DNA of 14,202 nt from NCBI GenBank assembly GCA_002299585.1, contig DBOE01000030.1:1-14202 (forward strand), written 5' to 3'. The DNA is from Hydrogenovibrio sp. UBA654. Lineage in GTDB: Bacteria > Pseudomonadota > Gammaproteobacteria > Thiomicrospirales > Thiomicrospiraceae. The number at the start of each line of letters is the position of its first letter. Position 1 is the first letter of the stretch. Positions 7,243-13,394 of the stretch are shown here, one piece after another. Below the pieces are notes generated by a model. It did no database searches. It was not told where the DNA came from and saw nothing but the letters and a program-made list of their open reading frames with translations. A program made the position numbers and the translations under genes.

Positions 7243-8136
7243 TTAGTGTTGAAGTGGGGAGTTTGTTAATTGCTTTGATAAGTCCTCTACACCAGAAGCA
7301 TGACTTAAACTTTTGAGCCTCTGTTGAGCATCTTTATTCAAAACAATTATGCTAATTCGTCTATTACGAGGATTGTACGGATTTTCTTTATCAAATGGTA
7401 CGGTATCCGACAAACCAACAGCCTGTGCAATTTTTTTACTATTTACTCCGCCTTTTAATAATAGCCTTCTCGCTGCATTTGCTCTATCTGCAGACAATTC
7501 CCAGTTAGTATAATCAGCACTGGCAGAATATCCTGATGAATCTGTATGACCCGCAATACTTATTTTATTAGTGGTCTTAGATAATACAACACCTACTTCT
7601 TCCAATAATTTGCTAGCATAGTCTTTTGGTAAATCAACTCCTGAACCAAACATAGGTCTTTTTCTATCATCTAGAACCTGTACTTGCAATCCATTTGGGG
7701 TTATTTCTATCTTTAATTGATTTTTTAACTGCTTTAAAACTTCATTTTCAGCTATTTTCTCTTCAATTTGTTTTTTAAGCTCAAGCATATGTTGAACTTC
7801 TTTTTTCTTTTCACTTTCACCATCAGTATCATCATCCTGTGATGATTTAGGAGTATCTTTAAAACCTCCCATATCAATCATCGAATCAGAAGTCCTACCT
7901 GCTTCTTTTGACTCTATTAATACATTTGGGGAGGATTCAATGACTGTTGGGTCACGAAAATATTCTGCCATAGCTTTCATTTCTTCATCATTAACTCCAC
8001 CTAAAACCCATAACATTAAAAAGAAAGCCATTGCTGCTGTCATAAAATCTGCAAAAGCAATCTTCCAAGCTCCACCATGCGCACAGTGGCCTGCTTTTTT
8101 TACTCTTTTTATTATTATCGATTGTTCATCACTCAT
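7243..8136 (-). CDS. motB: flagellar stator protein MotB
   Basis: MotB anchors the stator to peptidoglycan and carries the ion-binding aspartate. The 297 residues show the classic order. A short basic His/Gly-rich cytoplasmic start (residues 1-22) leads into the single membrane helix AWKIAFADFMTAAMAFFLMLW, with Asp30 as the channel residue. A plug/linker region (about 48-140) follows, then an OmpA-like peptidoglycan-binding domain at about 145-266 (GHTDSSG at 196-202, NWELSADRANAARR at 211-224, NPRNRRISI at 255-263). The sequence pattern resembles proton-type MotB more than PomB, but ion choice cannot be settled by eye. It follows motA by 17 bases and precedes fliL by 16. The ribosome site is weak, so coupling to motA is likely. 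Confidence 0.96.
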   Translation of the reverse strand: MSDEQSIIIKRVKKAGHCAHGGAWKIAFADFMTAAMAFFLMLWVLGGVNDEEMKAMAEYFRDPTVIESSPNVLIESKEAGRTSDSMIDMGGFKDTPKSSQDDDTDGESEKKKEVQHMLELKKQIEEKIAENEVLKQLKNQLKIEITPNGLQVQVLDDRKRPMFGSGVDLPKDYASKLLEEVGVVLSKTTNKISIAGHTDSSGYSASADYTNWELSADRANAARRLLLKGGVNSKKIAQAVGLSDTVPFDKENPYNPRNRRISIIVLNKDAQQRLKSLSHASGVEDLSKQLTNSPLQH

Positions 8137-8153
8137 ACTAAATAACCAAAATT

Positions 8154-9005
8154 TTATTTTAAAGTTTGCAAGTGTTCATCAACTTCTATAAAAGTTGGTC
8201 TTGCTTGACTAGGAATTGATTTTCTACCAAATTCAACGGCAATTTGTGGAGCATAGCCGTTTAAGTTTGCCATTAAACAAGTTTTAATAGAAGCAAAAAA
8301 AGCTCCTTCTGAATTAGCTCTATTAGCTAACTCATTAGCTAAAGGAGCTACTATTGCATAAGCAACCAAAATACCTAAAAAAGTACCAACTAGTGCAACA
8401 GACATGTGATGTGCAATTTCTAAAGGCCCTGCATCTAAATAACTCATGGTTACAATAATGCCTAATACTGCCGCAACAATACCAAAAGCGGGTAACGCTT
8501 GAGAAACTTCTCCTACAGCAGCACTAGGCATTAAAGCTTCATGATGATGTGCATCAAGTTCTGCAATCATCAGGTCTTCAAGCTGATAAGGATTAGATGT
8601 ACCAGAAATCATTAATCGTAAATAATCTGCAACAAAGTCAACGGCATGATGATTAGCCGCAACTTTTGGTGCACTATTAAATAGATCACTGGCATGTATA
8701 TCTTCAATATCTGCCTCAATTGACATTAAGCCCTCACGCCTTGCTTTATTAAAAATTAAAAACATTAATCCTAGTAGTTCCATATACATTTCTTTATTGT
8801 AAGGGTCTGGTTTTAAAGTGCCTAAAGCATTAAAAAAACCAGCTTTTATAACCCACCCTGGGTTAGCAATAATATAAGCACCAAAAGCACCCCCACAAAT
8901 TATTACAACTTCAAGAGGTTGTATTAATATCCCAAAACTACCATGAGGTAAATAACCACCTAAAAGAGTGCCTATTACAACTACTGTTCCAATTATCCCT
9001 TTCAT
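8154..9005 (-). CDS. motA: flagellar stator protein MotA
   Basis: MotA is the rotating, ion-channel-forming stator subunit that pushes on FliG. The 283 residues have four membrane helices, near residues 3-20, 30-50, 166-188 and 200-222. The cytoplasmic loop has the charged positions known to contact FliG in E. coli (Arg90 and Glu98): here Arg90 within ARREG and Glu97 in SIEADIE. The two prolines important for torque are present as Pro172 (ALPAFG) and Pro221 (IVAPLANEL). A GAGGT ribosome site precedes the ATG. A 63-base gap separates it from fliK, the longest gap between motA and fliN, so a separate weak promoter there is possible. motAB between fliK and fliL is not the usual place; in enterics they sit with cheA. 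Confidence 0.97.
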   Translation of the reverse strand: MKGIIGTVVVIGTLLGGYLPHGSFGILIQPLEVVIICGGAFGAYIIANPGWVIKAGFFNALGTLKPDPYNKEMYMELLGLMFLIFNKARREGLMSIEADIEDIHASDLFNSAPKVAANHHAVDFVADYLRLMISGTSNPYQLEDLMIAELDAHHHEALMPSAAVGEVSQALPAFGIVAAVLGIIVTMSYLDAGPLEIAHHMSVALVGTFLGILVAYAIVAPLANELANRANSEGAFFASIKTCLMANLNGYAPQIAVEFGRKSIPSQARPTFIEVDEHLQTLK

Positions 9006-9068
9006 ATACCTCTACCTATTCTTTTTAATAAATATCCAATTACAAAAAACAAGACATTTTGCAGAAAA

Positions 9069-10676
9069 CTAAGCATAGTAATCTATAAGATTATCGGAGC
9101 TATGTATTACTCTAGCACTAACAATCTCTTCTTCATCTGTAAAATTATTTGTTACTAAACCTGTTTGTTTAGTATTTGATTCATTTTTATTTTGTTCAAA
9201 AAATTTACCGCTACCTACATCTACATTAACTACATTTACATTAGAATTTTCTAATAACTCCCGCAATCTTGGGGTTGCATTTTCTAATAATTCTCTTGTC
9301 ACCCCATGTTGAGCAACCATAGTTACATGTAACAGCTGCTCTTTATCAAAATTTAATTTAATTTGAATCGGTCCTAGTTTTTCAGGAGATATGGTGATTT
9401 TGGCTTCTTGGATATTTTTATTCACCATATAAACTAATCTACTGCCTAGTTCTTGGGACCACTTAGCAGAGCGAATGTTTGGGCTAATTGACTGCATAGC
9501 TAAAGGTAGTTCAGATTTCTTATCTAGACCTACACCTAAATTACCTAAAATTCTATCTGTTTTTTCAACCTCATATAGTTTAGTTTTAAACTCTGGTAGA
9601 ACAGCTTGTTGCTCAAGAGGTATTTGTAATTTAATAGTATTTTGCTTTAAAAAATAATTATATTGTTGTTGCCCAGAGCTTTGTCCTTGATTAAAAGAAC
9701 CAGATTCACTTGAAGAACTATATTGAACTTGGCTAGTTGATGCAGATACATTTTGGATATTTGTAGATACCGATGCTGATGGCAAAGTATAGTTAGTTAA
9801 ATTATTTACATTTATGCTAGTTCGAGTATCTTTTTCAGCAAGAGTGTAATTTATTTTTTCATCAACAATAAGTTGTTGTAAATTTAGAATGGGTTGCTCT
9901 TTAAGCTCCGTTACACCTTCATCTACCTTATCTATATTATTTAGTTCTGCAGATGAAAAAACTGTATCTAAATTAGTGTTTTTTTGTAATCCAAGCAGAA
10001 ATTCCCTGTCATCTTTTACTTGCTCTATATTATTTTTAGCGGGCTCTAAAAGAGATAACGAATCTTCATCACTAATAAGATTAATTTTTTCGCTTTCTTT
10101 TCCATTAGGAATTGCCTCAATAATTGGCAGATTTTTTGAATCTAATAAATTGATACTGGGAATTTCCAAAGAAGAACTAGATGGACTTACCTGTAAATAA
10201 TTTAATTGATCATTAGGCTCAATAACATCTAAATTTGCTTTATTTAAATCCTGCTCATCTTTTAATGGATTATATGTAAAACCAGTTAACTGTTTATCTT
10301 TATATAATAATTGCGGTAATATTTTATTAAATGCTTGTTCATTATCTACATTTTGAAGAGTTTGTTGATTATCTACATTTTGAAGAGTTTGTTGATTAGC
10401 TACATTGTGAAGAGGTTGTTCATTATCTATATTTTGAATAATATGCTCATTGTTTGCGGTTAATAAAGTATCTTTTTCTTCCTCCACAATAGTAGAATCT
10501 TCATTTAATACACTAATTTCAAAAAAAATATTATTATGCTCTAACTCCTTATCTAGCATAGATGGAAAACTATTATTTTCTGTGCCAACAGATGAGGGTA
10601 ATATTTGCCCTTCTGTCGCAAGATTTTGAACTTCAAGTCCTGCAAAATCAGTGAGTGTCTCAAGATGCTTAATCAT
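9069..10676 (-). CDS. fliK: flagellar hook-length control protein FliK
   Basis: FliK is exported through the flagellar secretion system, measures hook length and switches export from hook to filament subunits. The 535 residues are typical of the family. A long polar Gln/Asn/Ser-rich, low-complexity N-terminal and middle part is followed by the conserved C-terminal hook domain at about 410-492. That domain includes ITISPEKLGPIQIKL, HVTMVAQHGVTRELLE and LRELLENSNVNVVNV, the substrate-switching region. Residues 79-114 are four tandem 9-residue repeats of the form xLQNVDNxQ. The ATG at 10676 lacks a clear ribosome site; no in-frame GTG or TTG is available upstream before a stop, so this start is kept. 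A sigma-54 promoter element lies 48-64 bases upstream. Identification rests on the C-terminal domain and the position after fliJ. Confidence 0.93.
   Translation of the reverse strand: MIKHLETLTDFAGLEVQNLATEGQILPSSVGTENNSFPSMLDKELEHNNIFFEISVLNEDSTIVEEEKDTLLTANNEHIIQNIDNEQPLHNVANQQTLQNVDNQQTLQNVDNEQAFNKILPQLLYKDKQLTGFTYNPLKDEQDLNKANLDVIEPNDQLNYLQVSPSSSSLEIPSINLLDSKNLPIIEAIPNGKESEKINLISDEDSLSLLEPAKNNIEQVKDDREFLLGLQKNTNLDTVFSSAELNNIDKVDEGVTELKEQPILNLQQLIVDEKINYTLAEKDTRTSINVNNLTNYTLPSASVSTNIQNVSASTSQVQYSSSSESGSFNQGQSSGQQQYNYFLKQNTIKLQIPLEQQAVLPEFKTKLYEVEKTDRILGNLGVGLDKKSELPLAMQSISPNIRSAKWSQELGSRLVYMVNKNIQEAKITISPEKLGPIQIKLNFDKEQLLHVTMVAQHGVTRELLENATPRLRELLENSNVNVVNVDVGSGKFFEQNKNESNTKQTGLVTNNFTDEEEIVSARVIHSSDNLIDYYA
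10335..10442 (-). repeat. four tandem 27-bp repeats inside fliK
   Basis: Four 27-base units (10335-10361, 10362-10388, 10389-10415, 10416-10442) encode 9-residue repeats such as TLQNVDNQQ. Units 1 and 2 differ at one or two bases; units 3 and 4 are more diverged. A fifth, degenerate unit may lie at about 10443-10469. The repeats are in frame, so copy-number change would lengthen or shorten FliK without a frameshift. Confidence 0.9.
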
Positions 10677-10723
10677 AAAAATATTTTTACCATAATATAT
10701 TGTTTAAATTATGGGTTAGATAA

Positions 10724-10740
10724 AGCAACTTACAAGCCAA
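10724..10740 (-). promoter_or_regulatory. sigma-54 (RpoN) -24/-12 promoter upstream of fliK
   Basis: On the minus strand the sequence reads TTGGC-TTGTAAG-TTGCT. This matches the sigma-54 core TGGC-N7-TTGCW with exact spacing (TGGC at 10739-10736, TTGC at 10728-10725). It lies entirely in the 66-base fliJ-fliK gap, and transcription would start near 10713, about 35 bases before the fliK ATG. RpoN control of middle flagellar genes is established in Vibrio and Pseudomonas (FlrC/FleR). I found no clear activator-binding site. Confidence 0.65.
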
Positions 10741-10742
10741 AA

Positions 10743-11192
10743 TTAATCTATAGAAGATTTACCAACCACAAAATTACTCGCAACTAAATCATCAAGCAGT
10801 TTTTGTTCTTGTTTTTCTAAGGAAACTATATGTTTTTTTTCTAATTTATTAAAAAGCTTTGCTAATGCTTGAGCATTGGTCTTTTTATCCAACCAATCAT
10901 TTTTATCTTTTGCTAAAGATTTTTCTATTTGTTGTATTTGAGTGTTTTGATATGCAATTGCTTGATTTAATTTGCCTAAAAAGGCCTGGGTACAATTAAT
11001 TGTTTGCAATGTAGTCGTTTTACTACTTTTTAATTTCTGCAAATATTCATTTTGATAATCTATTAGAGTATCTAGTTGGTTAGTAGCTAATTGTAATTGA
11101 CCCTTAATTTTTTGTAAATTCTGCTCTGATCTTTCTAATTCAATTTTAGATAAATCAACAATTTTTAACATCCTAGCCAATCGTTTCTGCAT
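10743..11192 (-). CDS. fliJ: flagellar export protein FliJ
   Basis: FliJ is the small coiled-coil stalk of the FliH-FliI-FliJ export ATPase complex. It links the ATPase ring to FlhA and cycles export chaperones. The 149 residues match the usual length (about 147). The N-terminus (KRLARMLKIVDLSKIELERS) and the YQNEYLQKL block fit the family, and nearly the whole chain is predicted helical heptad sequence rich in Gln/Lys/Leu. The ATG at 11192 has AGTAGGT upstream. It sits directly before fliK, as in most gammaproteobacteria. The unusual point is that the genes upstream are not fliH/fliI but the flgP group. Identification rests on weak, pattern-level similarity plus position. Confidence 0.8.
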   Translation of the reverse strand: MQKRLARMLKIVDLSKIELERSEQNLQKIKGQLQLATNQLDTLIDYQNEYLQKLKSSKTTTLQTINCTQAFLGKLNQAIAYQNTQIQQIEKSLAKDKNDWLDKKTNAQALAKLFNKLEKKHIVSLEKQEQKLLDDLVASNFVVGKSSID

Positions 11193-11205
11193 GATTTTTA
11201 CCTAC

Positions 11206-11493
11206 TTAAGGAAAATAATAATCTGTACTGGCTTTTATGATTCTATTTTCTTTTTTAGCGTTTTTTATGCTTTTTTCTACTTTAAGGGTTAGATCTTTAA
11301 TTTCTTGCAAACCTTCATTAACTGTTTTTTTAAGTTGTTGCTGGTTTTTTGATTGTTGTTGCATTTGCTTATTTTGTTTATAAGATTGAGTTTCTAGAAC
11401 TCGTACTCTGCTACTAATACTTGCAGCTACAGCAACGCTTTGCAAAACAATAGTGCTGATAAGCAAACCAATAACAATATATGTTTTTTTCAT
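11206..11493 (-). CDS. small exported coiled-coil protein, unknown
   Basis: I do not recognise this gene. The start is placed at the ATG at 11493, giving 95 residues. The longer reading frame begins with a TTG at 11508 that overlaps what looks like the ribosome site (TTTTGGAAAT). Residues 1-24 form a typical signal peptide (two Lys, a hydrophobic core, then AVAA before Ser25), so the protein is probably periplasmic. The mature 71 residues are rich in Gln/Lys/Asn with a heptad pattern (RVLETQSYKQNKQMQQQ, then LQEIKDLTLKVEKSIK), suggesting a coiled coil, and end in DYYFP. It lies between flgP (45 bases before it) and fliJ (13 bases after it), so it is probably coexpressed with the flagellar genes. 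A structural or chaperone role around the FlgP disk or export gate would be a guess. Confidence 0.75.
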   Translation of the reverse strand: MKKTYIVIGLLISTIVLQSVAVAASISSRVRVLETQSYKQNKQMQQQSKNQQQLKKTVNEGLQEIKDLTLKVEKSIKNAKKENRIIKASTDYYFP

Positions 11494-11516
11494 TATATTT
11501 ATTTCCAAAACTAAAA

Positions 11517-11542
11517 ATTATCTACAATCAAAACATTGTCAA
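11517..11542 (-). promoter_or_regulatory. possible sigma-70 promoter before the exported coiled-coil gene
   Basis: A perfect TTGACA (11542-11537) overlaps the flgP stop codon. A GATAAT (11522-11517) follows after only 14 bases, and TAATTT after 16. The -35 is ideal but no -10 has ideal spacing, so this is a weak call. The sequence between also forms a short ACAAT/ATTGT inverted repeat. Confidence 0.25.
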
Positions 11543-12138
11543 CCACCAAATGAATTTCGACTTAAAGAATCATGTGTATAAATAAAAGTATTCGCAAAAA
11601 AACTTTTATCTACATATACTTCTAATACTGTTTCATAGTTACTATCGGCCATTGGAGTTATGCTCACGATGCGTGCCCCACGTACTACGGAATTTACCCT
11701 AGCTCTAAAGCTATCATTTTTTGTAGTTAAAGTGGATATCGCAGTATTACTATCTATTTTAATACCATAGAGCTGTTCTGCCAAGGAGCGATAAGCATCT
11801 AGTTTAGATGCCCTGATTGCCATTAATCGCCGTTGCCCTTTAGTCATGTTTTCAACAGTAGAAGCGGCTCCATACCCTATACCAATTATTTTAATTAGCT
11901 TAGATGTATCATAGAATTTTCTTTCTTTTTTAAAACTAGCTTCTATATTTTTATTAGTAGCAGTTTTTAATTCTATATCCTGTGAAGTTTGACTATTTTT
12001 ACTATGATAATTTTCTACTTTTAAAATAGGAATTAAGTCCCTATCTCCCATAGATTCATTATTTATAGGAGTGACGCTGCAGCCTAGTAAAATACAGGAA
12101 CTAGCAAAGCCTGCTACTAATAAAAATTTGGTTTTCAT
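11539..12138 (-). CDS. flgP: flagellar outer-membrane lipoprotein FlgP (LPP20 family)
   Basis: FlgP in Vibrio and Campylobacter is an outer-membrane lipoprotein that assembles a disk around the flagellar motor and is needed for normal motility. The ATG at 12138 is chosen (199 residues) because GGAGAG lies just before it and a lipoprotein signal peptide follows at once (MKTKFLLVAG..., lipobox LLGC, Cys20). The frame continues upstream to 12246, but that extension has no ribosome site and would bury the signal peptide. The LPP20 domain spans about residues 84-180: IGIGYGAAS, then RRLMAIRASKLDAYRSLAEQLYGIKID, then VNSVVRGARIVSITP, then YETVLEVYVD, a good match to the FlgP pattern. It follows the 78-residue lipoprotein by 13 bases. 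FlgO and FlgT, its usual partners, are not in this window. Confidence 0.88.
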   Translation of the reverse strand: MKTKFLLVAGFASSCILLGCSVTPINNESMGDRDLIPILKVENYHSKNSQTSQDIELKTATNKNIEASFKKERKFYDTSKLIKIIGIGYGAASTVENMTKGQRRLMAIRASKLDAYRSLAEQLYGIKIDSNTAISTLTTKNDSFRARVNSVVRGARIVSITPMADSNYETVLEVYVDKSFFANTFIYTHDSLSRNSFGG

Positions 12139-12151
12139 AATTCTCTCCATT

Positions 12152-12388
12152 TTATTCAAAATAATATGATTTTTTATATTGCCTATGAGTTTTCCAATCA
12201 CCAGCTTGTTTATTAAAGTATTTATTACTAGCACTACGTAACTCATCGATACTAAAAGTTTTTCCTAATCTATATTGCTTCGCCATATCTTTAGGCTCAT
12301 AATAATTTGAAACTTTAACATTAGTTGTTGAACAAGCCGAAATTAAAGTTATTACCCAAACAAACATTACCAAAAATAATACTCTCAT
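12152..12388 (-). CDS. small lipoprotein of unknown function next to flgP
   Basis: No known family is recognised. The 78 residues begin with a short lipoprotein signal peptide whose lipobox is ISAC, making Cys19 the lipidated residue; Ser at +2 favours the outer membrane. The mature part is only 60 residues, polar and rich in Tyr/Lys (NYYEPKDMAKQYRLGKTFSIDELRSASNKYF), ending SYYFE. The start overlaps the stop of the upstream gene by four bases (ATGA, 12385-12388), with AGGA about 10 bases before, and the stop lies 13 bases before the flgP ATG. Expression is therefore coupled to both neighbours. The pairing of two lipoproteins suggests it may be a partner of FlgP at the outer membrane. It is much too short to be FlgO, and that role is inference. 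Confidence 0.82.
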   Translation of the reverse strand: MRVLFLVMFVWVITLISACSTTNVKVSNYYEPKDMAKQYRLGKTFSIDELRSASNKYFNKQAGDWKTHRQYKKSYYFE

Positions 12389-13371
12389 CGGTAATATTCC
12401 TGATTAGCTTCAAACATTCCACCAGGGTCTGTATATTGATATCGACTTTTATTTTCTTTTGCTATATTTTTATTTTTAAGCTCTTTTTGTACACGATGCC
12501 TTTCTTTAGCTGCTTTTAATTCTTTTTGTAACATTTGTTTTTCAATATTTTTAATACTTCTTAACAAAACTTTATACTGCGTTTGAAATGACTTTATACG
12601 ATTATTTACTTCATAAATTCTGCGCTGAGCAATTGTCATTTGTGAACTAACTTTGTCTATTTTATTGGTAATTTTCAGATTTGAATTAGATGATAATTTA
12701 CTTTTATCAACCTTAGATGTTTCTTTTTTATCAACCTTACTATCCGCAGTAAGATTTAACAAAGGTTTATGAGTCTTTTTTAAACTAGACAACTCTAATA
12801 AATCTATGTCCATCTGATTAACTTGAAAACTAAGGGCATTTAATTTTTTATCAATCTCCTTTAATGCAATGGAAGAAGATTTTGCATCTAACTCCGTTTC
12901 TTTAATAGAGGTTTCAATATTTGCAATTTTTACAAGAGATTTTTCATCTAATCCAGATGGTAACAAACTCAACCAAATACTAGATATTAAAATAATTAAA
13001 AGTAATACTATAATGACTGAGCTAAAAATAATAATTAGTTTTTTCATTTTTTTAATTTCACCCGCCGATGATTGGTTTTTTAATTGATCTTTGCGTACTA
13101 CTGATCTTTTTTTCAAAATTTCATCTGTTTTATCATCAGTAATCACACGATCTTGTTTTTTCTGGGACGCTAGTGGTGTAGATGTAGATTCTAACTCTAC
13201 TTTTTCATCAAGTTTAGTTACGGGTTTTTCTTCTGTCTTATTATCCTGCAAACTATCTGCAGCTAATTCGTCAACAATCACAGTTTCTTCTTCAATTGAC
13301 CCTTCAAGCTCTGCTTCATCTAGCAAAGAATCTATGCTACTTAAATCACTGGAATCACTATTATTTGCCAC
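12385..13371 (-). CDS. single-pass membrane protein with long periplasmic coiled coil
   Basis: The family is not recognised. The start is GTG at 13371 (codon at 13369-13371) with GAGG about 10 bases upstream; the next in-frame Met is at residue 109, beyond most of the N-terminal part. The 328 residues fall into three parts. The first is an acidic cytoplasmic region (1-106) beginning with SSDLSSIDSLLDEAELEGS. The second is one membrane helix (about 111-137) flanked by Lys. The third is a periplasmic tail (138-328) with two heptad-rich stretches (about 145-200 and 232-305) joined by a Lys/Ser-rich linker and ending in NQEYYR. It overlaps the 78-residue lipoprotein by four bases and follows the LpoA-like gene by 23 bases. 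Such a rod could span from the inner membrane toward the peptidoglycan or the FlgP disk; this is inference from topology and position. Confidence 0.8.
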   Translation of the reverse strand: MANNSDSSDLSSIDSLLDEAELEGSIEEETVIVDELAADSLQDNKTEEKPVTKLDEKVELESTSTPLASQKKQDRVITDDKTDEILKKRSVVRKDQLKNQSSAGEIKKMKKLIIIFSSVIIVLLLIILISSIWLSLLPSGLDEKSLVKIANIETSIKETELDAKSSSIALKEIDKKLNALSFQVNQMDIDLLELSSLKKTHKPLLNLTADSKVDKKETSKVDKSKLSSNSNLKITNKIDKVSSQMTIAQRRIYEVNNRIKSFQTQYKVLLRSIKNIEKQMLQKELKAAKERHRVQKELKNKNIAKENKSRYQYTDPGGMFEANQEYYR

Positions 13372-13394
13372 TGGTTAAAAACCTCAACTCAATT

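Noticed and set aside
9025..9052. Possible sigma-70 promoter in the fliK-motA gap (TTGTTT, 16 bases, TATTAA)
   Set aside because: Both hexamers match poorly in a very AT-rich stretch; too weak to list as a feature.
9091..9098. Sigma-28 (FliA) -10-like sequence TCCGATAA (minus strand) near the end of fliK, upstream of motA
   Set aside because: Seven of eight bases fit the -10, but no TAAA-type -35 lies at the required spacing (the bases there read TGCT), so it is probably chance.
10335..10469. Tandem repeats as a CRISPR-like array
   Set aside because: Units are directly adjacent without spacers, 27 bases long and in the fliK reading frame, so they are coding repeats.
11494..11508. TTG start at 11508 for the exported coiled-coil gene
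   Set aside because: The TTG overlaps the GGAAAT that serves as ribosome site for the ATG at 11493, which begins a normal signal peptide.
12139..12246. Upstream extension of flgP to an ATG at 12246
   Set aside because: It overlaps the 78-residue lipoprotein gene, lacks a ribosome site and would place a long non-signal segment before a clear lipoprotein signal peptide; the ATG at 12138 has GGAGAG just upstream.
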